NCBI RefSeq assembly: GCF_902536725.1
Contig: NZ_CACAYO010000001.1
Coordinates: 62,001 to 126,000, forward strand
Length of the DNA stretch: 64,000 bases
Origin: an uncultured Prochlorococcus sp.
GTDB lineage: Bacteria; Cyanobacteriota; Cyanobacteriia; PCC-6307; Cyanobiaceae
Direction of reading: 5' to 3'
Shown: positions 55,131 through 64,000 of the stretch, piece by piece
Position numbering within the stretch: the stretch's first letter is position 1
Layout: every line of letters begins with the position of its first letter
Translations under genes and position numbers: made by a program
Notes under the pieces: generated by a model
Told to the model about the DNA's origin: nothing
The model's database searches: none
The model's input: only the letters and a program-made list of their open reading frames with translations

Positions 55131-55222
55131 AAGAGGTATCAAATGTCACGTCATTAGATATACAAAATACTAAATTAGAGAAACTAATTTTATGACCCAG
55201 AGTATATTTTTAAGGTTTTTTG

Positions 55223-56290
55223 TTAATAAGTGTAGCCTGCTACAAACAATTGCTCATCAGATGAAGGTTGAGATCCTGCTACATAGGCACCTTTTGAAGC
55301 TTCAGAGTTTGCTTGAGCTCTTGCTATTAATGCTTTTTGACCTCCTTCAACGTCGCTTCCTTTCCAGGCCTTTAAGCATGAGTGCTGTAATGCTCTTCCA
55401 TAGGAGAATGAAACATTCCATAAAGCTTTCCTGTAAAGAGTGTTCATATTATTTAAATAAACAGAAGCAGCTTCTTCGCTTAACCCTCCTGATAAGAAAA
55501 CTATTCCAGGAACAGATGCAGGAACGCATCTTTCCATAGTTCTGATTGTCATTTCAGCCACTTTCATCGGATCAGCTTTTGTTGGACAATCTGCTCCATT
55601 AACAGTCATAGAAGGTTTTAATAGAGTGCCTTCTAGAAAAACTCCATTTGCTTGACAGGCAATATAAACCTGCTTTATTACCTCTTCTTGAACTTCAGCA
55701 GTTTTTTCAATAGTATGGTCGCCGTCCATTAAGATTTCAGGTTCAATAATTGGTACCAACCCAGATTCTTGAACTGATCTTGCATATCTTGCTAATCCCC
55801 AAGCATTCTCTTGAATTGATAGTTTTGAAGGACAACCATCATTTGTAATTTGCAGAACTGCTCTCCACTTTGCAAATCTTGCGCCTTGCTCGTAATATTT
55901 TGCTGCTCTTTCAACTAACCCATCTAGGCCAGAGCAAAAAGTTTCTACACTTCCTCCTCCTGGAAGTGGATTTAGACCTTTATCGACCTTTATGCCTGGA
56001 ATAATACCTAAATCATTTAGTTTCTTAACCATTGACTCACCATCTTGGTGATTCTGATAAAGAGTTTCTTCGAAGAGAATCGCTCCACTTATATATTTAC
56101 CAAGACCTTCTGTAGTAAAAAGCATTCCTCTATATGCTTTCCTATTGTCTTCAGTATTCTCAACGCCTATTCCAGCGAGTCTTTTACCTACTGTTTTAGT
56201 GGATTCATCTACCGCTAATATCCCTTTTCCTTTAGAAGCTAGTAATTGAGCATTTTCTTTAAGCTCATTTTTGTAATAATTTAAAGCCAT
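55223..56290 (-). CDS. fda: class I fructose-bisphosphate aldolase
   Basis: The 355-aa enzyme is a eukaryotic-type class I aldolase: D28 in LAVDES, K101 in IKVDKG, K141 in FAKWR, E183 in EPE and the Schiff-base K225 in LLKPSM line up with D33, K107, K146, E187 and K229 of muscle aldolase. It needs no metal. I recall a published proposal that marine picocyanobacteria acquired a plastid-type aldolase from algae, but the sequence alone cannot show the direction of transfer. ATG start. Confidence 0.95.
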   Translation of the reverse strand: MALNYYKNELKENAQLLASKGKGILAVDESTKTVGKRLAGIGVENTEDNRKAYRGMLFTTEGLGKYISGAILFEETLYQNHQDGESMVKKLNDLGIIPGIKVDKGLNPLPGGGSVETFCSGLDGLVERAAKYYEQGARFAKWRAVLQITNDGCPSKLSIQENAWGLARYARSVQESGLVPIIEPEILMDGDHTIEKTAEVQEEVIKQVYIACQANGVFLEGTLLKPSMTVNGADCPTKADPMKVAEMTIRTMERCVPASVPGIVFLSGGLSEEAASVYLNNMNTLYRKALWNVSFSYGRALQHSCLKAWKGSDVEGGQKALIARAQANSEASKGAYVAGSQPSSDEQLFVAGYTY

Positions 56291-56393
56291 TCTTTAATAA
56301 TTCAATTCAATTGATTTTTCCAGAATATGAAAAAAAAATAAAATCAATCCAATACTTTATCGGGTGATAATTGCTACTTATAAATGTATAACC

Positions 56394-57491
56394 TTAAATT
56401 TTGATACTCAATCCACTTTTCGAAGATTCTCTTATGGCTTCGCAAATTTTATGACTAGCAAGTCCCTCACATAAGCCTGGGATTACGGGTGTTTTGTTAA
56501 TTATACTCTCTGCCCATAAATTTTGAATTCTCAAAACTGGAGCTATTCTCCCATCAGTCCATGTTTTTTCAAAATTAAAACTTGAATCTGCAGTTAGATT
56601 TTGTATTTTATTTTCGTTGTTTGAATATTTCAAATTAAAACCATGTACATAATCTTTTTGGTTTTCGCTTTTAAGAATAAGTGAACCTTCGCTTCCATAT
56701 ATTTCTAGACTAAAACCTCTACCATTTTTAGAAATCGATGATAAAGATACCTGACATGGAAAAAGATTCGAGCTGTAGTTTGATATTTCTATATTGGCTA
56801 AACATACATCTTCGCTCGTAACATTATTTAAATCAGATGAATTAGGTAGAGGTCTTTTTTTTATTGATGTTGCTAATTTACCAGATACATTTATTACTTC
56901 TCCAAAAAACCAATTCAACATATCGAATGCATGAGTACCTAAGGCGCCAATAACTCCTCCACCTTTTTCTTCCAATGAATACCAATTCCAGGATCTTTTG
57001 GGGTCGGATCTACTGCCCATTAACCAATCTAATTTGACTAAATATATATCTCCTAAGATATTTTCATCAATAAGTTTTTTTGTCTGAAGGAAAAGAGGTA
57101 CTGCTCTATATTCAAAATCAACACATACGCTTAAATTATTTATCAAAGATATTCTTTGAAGCTCTTCTATCTCAGAGGCCGTTATTGAAACGGGTTTTTC
57201 AAGCAGCAAATTTTTATTATTCTCAAGGGCCTTTTTAGCTAATTTAAATCTTGATTCTGGAGGGGTTGCAATAATAACCCCATCAATTTCTGGAGATTTT
57301 ACTAAGTCTTCCCAATTATGAAAAAAATCTAAACCCGTTTCTTTTTCTAATATTAATTTTTGCTTTTTCTCGTAATGATAAATAGCTATAGGAGTTAAGT
57401 ATTCAGACTCATTTAATGCTTCTAAATGAACTTTTTTACCAAACCCTAGTCCAGCAATTGCTATTTTTAATTTTTTATTTTTGGTATTCAT
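56394..57491 (-). CDS. Gfo/Idh/MocA-family oxidoreductase
   Basis: The 365-aa protein has an N-terminal Rossmann motif (IAIAGLGFGKKVHLEAL), the EKP motif in LLEKPVSITASEI (K96 catalytic), and a C-terminal alpha/beta domain with KLDWLMGSRSDP. Such enzymes oxidise or reduce sugars or related alcohols with NAD(P). The substrate cannot be inferred; biliverdin reductase is a distant relative but the key residues are not clear. It starts two bases after the 130-aa secreted gene, as part of an accD-led operon. Confidence 0.88.
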   Translation of the reverse strand: MNTKNKKLKIAIAGLGFGKKVHLEALNESEYLTPIAIYHYEKKQKLILEKETGLDFFHNWEDLVKSPEIDGVIIATPPESRFKLAKKALENNKNLLLEKPVSITASEIEELQRISLINNLSVCVDFEYRAVPLFLQTKKLIDENILGDIYLVKLDWLMGSRSDPKRSWNWYSLEEKGGGVIGALGTHAFDMLNWFFGEVINVSGKLATSIKKRPLPNSSDLNNVTSEDVCLANIEISNYSSNLFPCQVSLSSISKNGRGFSLEIYGSEGSLILKSENQKDYVHGFNLKYSNNENKIQNLTADSSFNFEKTWTDGRIAPVLRIQNLWAESIINKTPVIPGLCEGLASHKICEAIRESSKSGLSIKI

Positions 57492-57493
57492 TC

Positions 57494-57886
57494 TTATTCA
57501 TTAATAAGCTCTGAACAGCTATTTTCAATAACAACATCAATAAGTTCATCATTATTAGAAGTTTGCCATTTTGAATTGAATTGAGGAATTCCATTTATAG
57601 AAGTATCTTTGAACTTTTTTTCATCACAATTAATTCTCATAACATAAAGTGATAACTCTCCATCATCATCAGAATTAGTTGGATTTTTAAAGAACTTTGT
57701 TAATACACTTATTTCACCATTTGGAAGAGGCTTAATACTTCCTTTATCAAGCCATTCTTTCCCTACATTATTCTCTTTTAGGAGGACCCAGTCAACATTT
57801 CCTATTCCATAAGAATATGGAGCAAAATTTAGAATAAAAAATAAAAGGCTTAAAGAAAAATATAAGAAATTTGTAATTATTCTCAT
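57494..57886 (-). CDS. secreted hypothetical protein, 130 aa
   Basis: A signal peptide of about 28 residues (ending PYSYG) precedes a mature part with two or three possible beta strands and VLTKFFKNPTNSDDDGELSL. Two cysteines (in INCDEKK and NSCSELI) near the end could pair. It lies one base after the accD stop and two bases before the oxidoreductase start, so all three are probably on one transcript. No family is recognised. Confidence 0.65.
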   Translation of the reverse strand: MRIITNFLYFSLSLLFFILNFAPYSYGIGNVDWVLLKENNVGKEWLDKGSIKPLPNGEISVLTKFFKNPTNSDDDGELSLYVMRINCDEKKFKDTSINGIPQFNSKWQTSNNDELIDVVIENSCSELINE

Positions 57887-57887
57887 T

Positions 57888-58769
57888 TTATATATTTGCT
57901 TTTGTAAGTTCTTTCACCCCATGAATTTTTAAAATTTTAGTAAGAGTATCCTTGAGATCTTTCCTTTTTACAATTACATCAACAAAACCATGTTCAAGCA
58001 GATATTCAGCTGTTTGAAAATTATCGGGTAATTTTTCTCTTAATGTTTGTTCTATAACCCTTCTTCCAGCAAATCCAATAAGAGCTTTAGGTTCCGCCAA
58101 AATTAAATCACCTAACATTGCAAAGCTTGCTGTAACCCCCCCGGTGGTTGGATGAGTTAATAAGGGCATATAAAGAAGATTTTTTTCTTTATGTTTTTTT
58201 AGTGCTCCAGATATTTTTGCCATTTGCATGAGACTTAACATACCTTCTTGCATCCTTGCTCCTCCTGATGCGCAAATAATAAGAATTGGAAAATTTTCTA
58301 ATGTTGCTCTCTCAATTATTCTTGTAATTTTTTCACCAACTACTGAACCCATGGATCCTCCCATAAATCTAAAATCCATAACAGCTAATGCTAAAGGCAT
58401 AGAATTTACAGAACAGATTCCTGTTACCACTCCATCTCTTAAACCTGTACCTGCTTGACTTTCTTTAATTCGGTCAGCATATGACCTTCTATCTTTAAAA
58501 CCTAAAGGATCTGTTGGACTTAGTGAACTATCAAACTCTTCGAATGAATTTTTGTCAGCAATGATATTTATCCTTTCATCGCTATTAATCCTATTGTGGT
58601 GTCCACAATTACTGCAAACATTGAAATTTGAAATTAGGTCTTTTCTATAGGCAACTTGAGAACATTCTGAACATTTAACCCACAAACCATCTCCGTCATC
58701 AGTATCTTGCGAAACTTTCCCAACAAATTGATCTTTACGCCTTGCGGCAAACCAGTCGATTAATGACAC
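57888..58769 (-). CDS. accD: acetyl-CoA carboxylase carboxyltransferase subunit beta
   Basis: The 293-aa product starts with a zinc ribbon (C33, C36, C52, C55: CSECSQ and CSNCGHHN) and continues into the crotonase-fold carboxyltransferase with [14 protein letters not shown] and [10 protein letters not shown]. It works with AccA to carboxylate acetyl-CoA in the first committed step of fatty-acid synthesis. Start is GTG, right before [11 protein letters not shown], which is conserved. Two more genes follow almost without spacing. Confidence 0.97.
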   Translation of the reverse strand: MSLIDWFAARRKDQFVGKVSQDTDDGDGLWVKCSECSQVAYRKDLISNFNVCSNCGHHNRINSDERINIIADKNSFEEFDSSLSPTDPLGFKDRRSYADRIKESQAGTGLRDGVVTGICSVNSMPLALAVMDFRFMGGSMGSVVGEKITRIIERATLENFPILIICASGGARMQEGMLSLMQMAKISGALKKHKEKNLLYMPLLTHPTTGGVTASFAMLGDLILAEPKALIGFAGRRVIEQTLREKLPDNFQTAEYLLEHGFVDVIVKRKDLKDTLTKILKIHGVKELTKANI

Positions 58770-58911
58770 AACGTTACCTGTTTTTTTCTATTTAAATCTA
58801 AACAAGGTACTTTTATCAAGAAAGATATATAAAAATTTGAGATCCTCTAGATTAAAAACTCCTCAAAGTAAAAAAAAATAATGATTTGAGTTAATAATCG
58901 AAAATTAATTA

Positions 58912-59808
58912 CTATTTATTTTTCTCCTCAATCATCTTATGGATTATGGGAGTGAGAATTAGTTCCATTGCGAAACCCATTTTCCCTCCATTTACAACGA
59001 TACTTGTTGGACTTGACATAAATGAATCGTTAATCATTCCAAGCAAGTATTGAAAATCAATCCCCCATTTCTCTCTTGCCCCTTTTCTGAAATGTATGAT
59101 CACAAAACTCTCATCAGGAGTTGGGATATTCCTGCATATGAAAGGATTAGAAGTGTCAATTGTGGGAATTCTTTGGAAATTAATGTCGGTTTTGCTGAAT
59201 TGTGGGCAAATGTGATTTATATAATCAGGCATTCTTCTCAAAATAGTATCCACAATGGTTTCCGCTGAGTAACCTCTTTCTGCGTTATCTCTATGGATTT
59301 TTTGAATCCACTCTAAATTTGTTATCGGAACAACACCTACAAGTAAATCAGCATAAGATGCCACATTGTATCCATTACCTTCTACCCCGCCATGCAAACC
59401 TTCGTAAAAAAGTACGTCTGTTCCCTCAGGAATATCTTCCCATGGAGTAAATTGACCAGGTTCTAAGGATGTCCCAAGTCTTGTGTTATGTTCCTCTGCT
59501 TCTTCGAGACTATGTAGATAATATCTTTTCTTCCCTCCTCCAGTTTCACCATAGATTTTAAAAAGTTCTTCTAGCTTGTCAAAAAGATTAGCCTCTGGAC
59601 CAAAATGAGAAAAATTTTCACCTTTTGAAAGAGCGTCTGCCATAGCTTTTTTCATAGGCATTCTCTCAAATCTGTGGTAACTATCACCTTCTACAACTGC
59701 AGGAACAATATCTTCTCTGGCAAAAATATGCTCAAAGGCTCTTTTTACTGTACTTGTTCCTGCTCCTGAAGATCCTGTTACAGCAACTACTGGATGACGT
59801 TTTGACAT
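58912..59808 (-). CDS. prk: phosphoribulokinase
   Basis: The 298-aa kinase has Walker A GSSGAGTST near residue 12 and the PRK signature blocks EGDSYHRFERMPMKKAM and FYEGLHGG. It phosphorylates ribulose-5-phosphate to ribulose-1,5-bisphosphate, the Rubisco substrate. It is shorter than the plant-type enzyme and resembles a bacterial/proteobacterial-type Prk. Whether the redox-regulated cysteines of the plant/cyanobacterial class are present is doubtful here. ATG start; it has its own promoter space on both sides. Confidence 0.95.
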   Translation of the reverse strand: MSKRHPVVAVTGSSGAGTSTVKRAFEHIFAREDIVPAVVEGDSYHRFERMPMKKAMADALSKGENFSHFGPEANLFDKLEELFKIYGETGGGKKRYYLHSLEEAEEHNTRLGTSLEPGQFTPWEDIPEGTDVLFYEGLHGGVEGNGYNVASYADLLVGVVPITNLEWIQKIHRDNAERGYSAETIVDTILRRMPDYINHICPQFSKTDINFQRIPTIDTSNPFICRNIPTPDESFVIIHFRKGAREKWGIDFQYLLGMINDSFMSSPTSIVVNGGKMGFAMELILTPIIHKMIEEKNK

Positions 59809-59897
59809 TTTTAAAAAACAATATCTAATGATTCTGACAGGTCATATGCCAACTTTATGTTCAACTTAGAAATATTTTTTTATTTATTAATTTTTTT

Positions 59898-60971
59898 TTA
59901 AATTTCGTCCATTATTTTATTTCCGATTTCACTGCAAGATAAAACTTCAGAAGACCCATTAGCTAAATCTGCAGTTCTAAATCCTTTTGACAAAACTTTA
60001 TCAATGGCAGTTTCTAAATTTTCTGCAGCCTCTTCTTCACTTAATCCAATTTTTAACATCATGGAAGCAGATAAAAGCATTGCTATAGGATTCGCTATGT
60101 TTTTACCAGCTATATCAGGAGCCGAACCATGAACAGGTTCAAAAACACCAGGCCCACTATCGTTTAGAGAAGCAGATGGAAGCATACCAATAGAACCAGT
60201 TAACATAGCGGCTAAATCGCTTAAAATATCTCCAAATAAATTACTAGTTAAAATTACATCAAATTGACTAGGATCTCTAACTAATTGCATTGCGGCATTA
60301 TCAACGTACATATTGCTTAGAGATATATTTTTATCTTTTGAGGTTATATTTAAAACTGTATCTCTCCACAATTGACTAACCTCAAGAACGTTTGATTTAT
60401 CAACAGAACATATTTTTTTATTTCTTTGGTTAGCAATTTTTATTGCTATTTCAGTTATTCTCTCTATTTCGGCCGAATCATAAACCATCGTATTGAAAGC
60501 TTTTGGAATTTTTGTATTTGTTATATGTCCTCTTGGTTTTCCAAAATAAATTCCCCCTATTAATTCTCTTACAACAATAAGATCTACATGCTCAACGATT
60601 TCTTTTTTTAATGTGCTTGCATCTAATAGAGATTTTCTTATTTTGACAGGCCTTATATTTGCGAAAAGGTTTAGGGCAGATCTTAACTTTAGTAACCCAC
60701 TTTCTGGCCTTAATTCTCTTGCAAGAGAATCATATTTAATATCTCCAACACAGGCTAAAAGTACAGCATCACTTTTTTTGCATTGATTTAGTGTCTCATC
60801 TGGAGCAGGAGTCCCATATTTTTCATAAGCTATCCCTCCAAATAATTTTTCAATAATCTCAATATCGAAATTATGATTTTTCGAAAGCTTTTTTAAAACT
60901 TTTTTTGAAACTTCTGAAATCTCTGGTCCAATTCCGTCTCCTGACAATAAAACAATCTTATATTTCTTCAT
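59898..60971 (-). CDS. leuB: 3-isopropylmalate dehydrogenase
   Basis: The 357-aa enzyme has LLSGDGIGPEI at the start, the RELIGGIYFGKPRGH region and GPGVFEPVHGSAPDIAGK near the NAD site, all diagnostic for LeuB. It makes the keto acid of leucine synthesis. ATG start. It is the last gene of a block (DUF3727-type gene, yqeG, proB, lpxD, leuB) and follows lpxD by 28 bases. Confidence 0.97.
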   Translation of the reverse strand: MKKYKIVLLSGDGIGPEISEVSKKVLKKLSKNHNFDIEIIEKLFGGIAYEKYGTPAPDETLNQCKKSDAVLLACVGDIKYDSLARELRPESGLLKLRSALNLFANIRPVKIRKSLLDASTLKKEIVEHVDLIVVRELIGGIYFGKPRGHITNTKIPKAFNTMVYDSAEIERITEIAIKIANQRNKKICSVDKSNVLEVSQLWRDTVLNITSKDKNISLSNMYVDNAAMQLVRDPSQFDVILTSNLFGDILSDLAAMLTGSIGMLPSASLNDSGPGVFEPVHGSAPDIAGKNIANPIAMLLSASMMLKIGLSEEEAAENLETAIDKVLSKGFRTADLANGSSEVLSCSEIGNKIMDEI

Positions 60972-60999
60972 TTAAATTTTTGTTTAATAGAACAATAAA

Positions 61000-62034
61000 T
61001 TATTGCTTGTCTAATTGTCTAAGTTTTTTTGCCAATTCTGGTAATTTTTTAAAAATACTTGAACTCCTTAGCCATGATTTATTTTCCATCGCAGGGAAAC
61101 CACTAATTACCTTGCCATCTTCTATGTCACAATGGATTCCGCATTTTGAACTCGCTATGACATTATTACCAACTTTTACTCTATTATTGACTCCTACTTG
61201 CCCTGCCAAAATAACACCATCTCCAATATTTGCTCCTCCAGCGATACCAACTTGAGCTGCAAATGCACAATTCTTTCCAATTTTAACTCCATGGCCTATT
61301 TGTATTAAATTATCCAACTTTGTTCCCTCATCAATAAAAGTAAATCCAACTGCTGGTCTATCAATACAACAATTCGTTCCAATTTCTACAAAACTCATTA
61401 TTTTTACACCACCTTTTTGAGGCATCTTGACCCATTTGCCATTTTTAGGAATAAAACCAAATCCCTCTGATCCAATAACAGAATTTGAGTTAATTACACA
61501 ATTATCTTTTAGAGTGGTATTTTCGTAAATAACGCAATTTGGATGAATTGTATTATTGTTCCCTATTCGAACATTGCCTAAAATTGATGATCCAGGAAGA
61601 ATACGATTATTATCACCAATTACAGTATTTTCTCCAATATAGACATTAGGTCCAATATGGCAATCTGTTCCAATTATTGCTGTTTTATCTATAACTGCTG
61701 AAGCGTGAATTCCTGATTTGAAATTGATAGTTTTATATAAACAATCCAATACTTCTGCAAATGCAATTCTTGGATTTTTAACGACTATGTTTGATATATT
61801 GAGTTTCTTTAGAGCACTAACGATTTCATCGTTGTTAGTAGTTATTATTGCTGATGCTTTAGTTTGATCTAATTTTTCTTTAAGGATATTATTTTCTTCT
61901 AAAAAAGATATTTGATGTTTAACTGCAGTATCTAATGAGGCAGCATCATCTATATTTAAATCTTCGAAAATATTGGCACTAATAAAATTTGAATTTCCCT
62001 TTTTTATTAGATCAACTAAATCACTTAAAAGCAT
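61000..62034 (-). CDS. lpxD: UDP-3-O-(3-hydroxymyristoyl)glucosamine N-acyltransferase
   Basis: The 344-aa product has an N-terminal uridine-binding region, then hexapeptide repeats (IIGTDCHIGPNVYIGENTVI) that form a left-handed beta-helix, with the FIDEGTKLDNLIQIGHGVKI region containing the LpxD active-site histidine. It acts in lipid A synthesis, so the cell makes a lipopolysaccharide-like outer membrane. ATG start, full length. It lies 20 bases after proB. Confidence 0.93.
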   Translation of the reverse strand: MLLSDLVDLIKKGNSNFISANIFEDLNIDDAASLDTAVKHQISFLEENNILKEKLDQTKASAIITTNNDEIVSALKKLNISNIVVKNPRIAFAEVLDCLYKTINFKSGIHASAVIDKTAIIGTDCHIGPNVYIGENTVIGDNNRILPGSSILGNVRIGNNNTIHPNCVIYENTTLKDNCVINSNSVIGSEGFGFIPKNGKWVKMPQKGGVKIMSFVEIGTNCCIDRPAVGFTFIDEGTKLDNLIQIGHGVKIGKNCAFAAQVGIAGGANIGDGVILAGQVGVNNRVKVGNNVIASSKCGIHCDIEDGKVISGFPAMENKSWLRSSSIFKKLPELAKKLRQLDKQ

Positions 62035-62054
62035 TTTTCAGTTTTGATTTTTTT

Positions 62055-63137
62055 CTAAGAGAGAGCAAGAACATCTCTGTGTACGACAATTATCGAGGAG
62101 TTGTTATTTTCTTTATTATTTAAGATACTTCTTAATTTGTCGCTACTTATTGATACTAAACCTTTTGCAACTTCTTTATCATTTGTATTTACGATTTTAA
62201 CTGCTTGATTAATCGTAAAGTTTCCTTCTACATTCTTAACACCAACCGCTAAAAGTGAGGCACCTTTTTTTTTAATTGCGAAAGAAGCGCCATCATCCAA
62301 AGTAATTTTCCCTACTGTTTGAATTGCATGTGAGAGCCAACTTTTTTTGTTTCCTATAGGTTTATCTACTGGATAAAATAGAGTTCCAATTTTATTATCA
62401 TTAAAAATTTCAATTAAGTTTTTTTTATTAGTTCCATCAACTAGTTGGACTTCAACCCCTCCTTTTGTTGCTATTTCGGCAGAAATTAATTTTGTAGAAA
62501 TTCCTCCTGTTCCCCATTCATTATTTGAGTTTTGACTATTTTTATCTTTTATTTCTTTTAATTCACTATTATGAACTTCTTTAATAGGTTGCGCATCTTT
62601 ATTATTACGTGGATCTTTTGAGTATAGATTTTCAATATCGGTTAATAGAATAAGCTTGTTAGCATTTATAGCTAAGGCAACTAAAGCAGAGAGGGTATCA
62701 TTATCTCCATATTTAAGCTCTTCATTAGCTACGGTATCATTTTCATTTACTATTGGAATAACATTCAAATCTATTAATTTTTTTATAGTTTTAGAAGCGT
62801 TATTAAAGGATTCTCGTGAATTGAAATCAGCTTTAGTTATTAAAATTTGAGCAATATTATGACCTAATTTATTAAATACTTTATCGTATAAGGACATTAA
62901 ATTAACTTGACCTACTGCAGCAGTGGCTTGAAGGGTACTTAAATCATTTGGTCTCGTTTTAATATTCAATTTTTGGCAACCTAATCCAACGACTCCACTA
63001 GTTACTAGAATTAATTTGTTTCCTTTTAAAAGAAAATTTGTAAAGGATCTAGAAAGGGTTTCAATAATTTCTTCCGTGGATGTTTCATTTGTCCCTCTTA
63101 AAATACTGGTACCAATTTTTATAACCCAAGTTTTCAT
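62055..63137 (-). CDS. proB: glutamate 5-kinase
   Basis: The 360-aa protein opens [11 protein letters not shown] and has VTSGVVGLG and [13 protein letters not shown], the amino-acid-kinase fold of ProB, followed by a C-terminal PUA domain (about 275-360). It starts proline synthesis from glutamate. Its ATG overlaps the yqeG stop by four bases (ATGA), so they are coupled. Confidence 0.96.
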   Translation of the reverse strand: MKTWVIKIGTSILRGTNETSTEEIIETLSRSFTNFLLKGNKLILVTSGVVGLGCQKLNIKTRPNDLSTLQATAAVGQVNLMSLYDKVFNKLGHNIAQILITKADFNSRESFNNASKTIKKLIDLNVIPIVNENDTVANEELKYGDNDTLSALVALAINANKLILLTDIENLYSKDPRNNKDAQPIKEVHNSELKEIKDKNSQNSNNEWGTGGISTKLISAEIATKGGVEVQLVDGTNKKNLIEIFNDNKIGTLFYPVDKPIGNKKSWLSHAIQTVGKITLDDGASFAIKKKGASLLAVGVKNVEGNFTINQAVKIVNTNDKEVAKGLVSISSDKLRSILNNKENNNSSIIVVHRDVLALS

Positions 63138-63628
63138 TTTATAAAATGAGAAATTAATTTTTCTATTGTCAAAGTTAAATTAAATTTTATAGGCAAGCCA
63201 TCACTATTTAATCGCTTAACTAATATTGTTTTTATATTACATCTATTACCAACAATAATATCTGTAAAAATTCTGTCGCCGATAATGGCTATATTTTCTG
63301 GCTTAATGCCAATTTCTTTGATAGCAGACAAAGTTACTTTTTTTCTTGGCTTTGATGCATTGTATTTATACCTTAAATTTAATTCTTTCGCTAATTTTGC
63401 GATTCTTTTTTTTGATGGATTATTACTTATTAGATATAAGGAGAAAAGTTTTTTAGATTCTACGATCCAATTTTTTACAGCTTTAGGGATCATATTTGAT
63501 TTTCTATTTACTAGAGTCCCATCGACATCTAGCAATAAAGAATGAATTCCTTTTTTTTGCAACTCAGTTTGAGAAATCGCATATATTGGTAAGTCTGAAT
63601 CCCAATTAACTTTTAGGATAGATCTCAT
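63134..63628 (-). CDS. YqeG-family HAD IIIA phosphatase
   Basis: The 164-aa protein has the HAD motif LLDVDGTLV (nucleophile D39, D41), a threonine/serine motif ISNNPSKKR, a lysine in SKPRKKV and the last acidic motif [12 protein letters not shown]. It matches YqeG-like HAD phosphatases, one of which (PGPase) dephosphorylates phosphatidylglycerophosphate in some bacteria and plants; that role here is possible, not shown. It lies between proB (overlap of four bases) and the gene running off the right edge. Confidence 0.88.
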   Translation of the reverse strand: MRSILKVNWDSDLPIYAISQTELQKKGIHSLLLDVDGTLVNRKSNMIPKAVKNWIVESKKLFSLYLISNNPSKKRIAKLAKELNLRYKYNASKPRKKVTLSAIKEIGIKPENIAIIGDRIFTDIIVGNRCNIKTILVKRLNSDGLPIKFNLTLTIEKLISHFIK

Positions 63629-63633
63629 TTATT

Positions 63634-64000
63634 TTAAGAACTACTTTTTTCAAGCTCAGTTTCAATCAAAGGTTGAATTTTATCAAACTCATCATCTTCG
63701 ACTAATAATGCACCTTTATCTTTTAATTTACCCACAATAAAAAAAGGATCTAGTGGAATATATAAACCATATTCTTGGTCAAAAAGATTAAAGTTAACGA
63801 GCAATTCATAACTCTCACTATCATCATCGACGTAATCTTCCTCTAATTCATCGTAAATTGGTTCTTCAAGTTCTCCTGATACTGTTAATGTAACTGCTGA
63901 TCTGATAAGCCTTAAATCATGTTCTTGAAGAACAGCTTCAGCATTTTTTAGTATTTGTTCATTTTTATCTATCTTCTCAATTAGTTCAGGTTCATCTTTC
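63634..64000 (-). CDS. DUF3727-type conserved protein (partial, start outside window)
   Basis: The C-terminal 121 or so codons of a frame run from the right edge to a TAA at 63634. The sequence is strongly acidic, with ELEEDYVDDDSESYELLVNF followed by GLYIPLDPFFIVGKLKDKGA and a LVEDDEF tail. The pattern resembles the DUF3727 family of cyanobacteria; the assignment is from memory. It lies five bases before yqeG, so it appears to be upstream in the same operon. Confidence 0.6.
   Translation of the reverse strand, partial: KDEPELIEKIDKNEQILKNAEAVLQEHDLRLIRSAVTLTVSGELEEPIYDELEEDYVDDDSESYELLVNFNLFDQEYGLYIPLDPFFIVGKLKDKGALLVEDDEFDKIQPLIETELEKSSS

Overview
The window is AT-rich, densely packed DNA that looks like a high-light-adapted Prochlorococcus, a marine picocyanobacterium with a streamlined genome. 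The evidence is the gene set (petN, psb29/thf1, chlP, prk, ccsA, a glpX-type bisphosphatase, sipA, pcyA, several FtsH/Clp genes), very short or overlapping gene boundaries, heavily A/T-biased codons, and many TTG or GTG starts. I cannot name the strain. I see no tRNA or rRNA gene, insertion sequence, prophage or CRISPR array, and no broken gene. No stretch longer than about 300 bases lacks a gene.

Layout. (1) 58-688: a tiny + strand gene, a hairpin that may end a small RNA, and a small secreted protein. (2) 883-8877: seven genes all on the - strand. The last four are a 'ligase-associated DNA damage response' set: an MBL-fold exonuclease, an ATP-dependent DNA ligase, an Lhr-like helicase and the phosphoesterase PdeM. 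Upstream lie a coiled-coil DUF2130 protein with nuclease-like residues, a free-standing IF2-N domain protein and a tail-anchored membrane protein. (3) About 9000-13240: a run of short, mostly unrecognised proteins on alternating strands. It includes a paralogous pair and mini-ORFs under 60 codons, and resembles an accessory small-protein region. (4) 13358-35510: core genes, namely petN with an overlapping 46-aa membrane protein, psb29, clpP, ftsH, sipA, an M16 peptidase pair, a pcyA-devBCA operon, rpsB-tsf behind an unusual structured leader, recG, sir, glyS and chlP. (5) 35624-52720: a cell-wall carboxypeptidase, typA, lptB, ccsA, rpe/glpX (divergent), hemA, glgC, gnd-pgl, ilvD, upp and a CobW-type metallochaperone. 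(6) 52767-64000: a zinc-finger mini-protein, purS-purQ, then a long - strand block with both classes of fructose-bisphosphate aldolase, accD, prk, leuB, lpxD, proB, a YqeG phosphatase and a truncated DUF3727-type gene.

How it works together. Calvin-cycle and pentose-phosphate enzymes (prk, rpe, glpX, two aldolases, gnd, pgl, glgC) are concentrated here, beside tetrapyrrole and chlorophyll genes (hemA, chlP, pcyA) and photosynthetic electron-transport genes (petN, ccsA, psb29). The most promising unexplained signals are the rpsB leader, where two perfect interleaved helices are followed by a T-run; the seven-gene repair directon with a candidate PD-(D/E)XK nuclease; the membrane mini-protein fused by overlap to petN; the paralogous mini-proteins in the small-gene region; and two palindromes in the rpe/glpX promoter gap.
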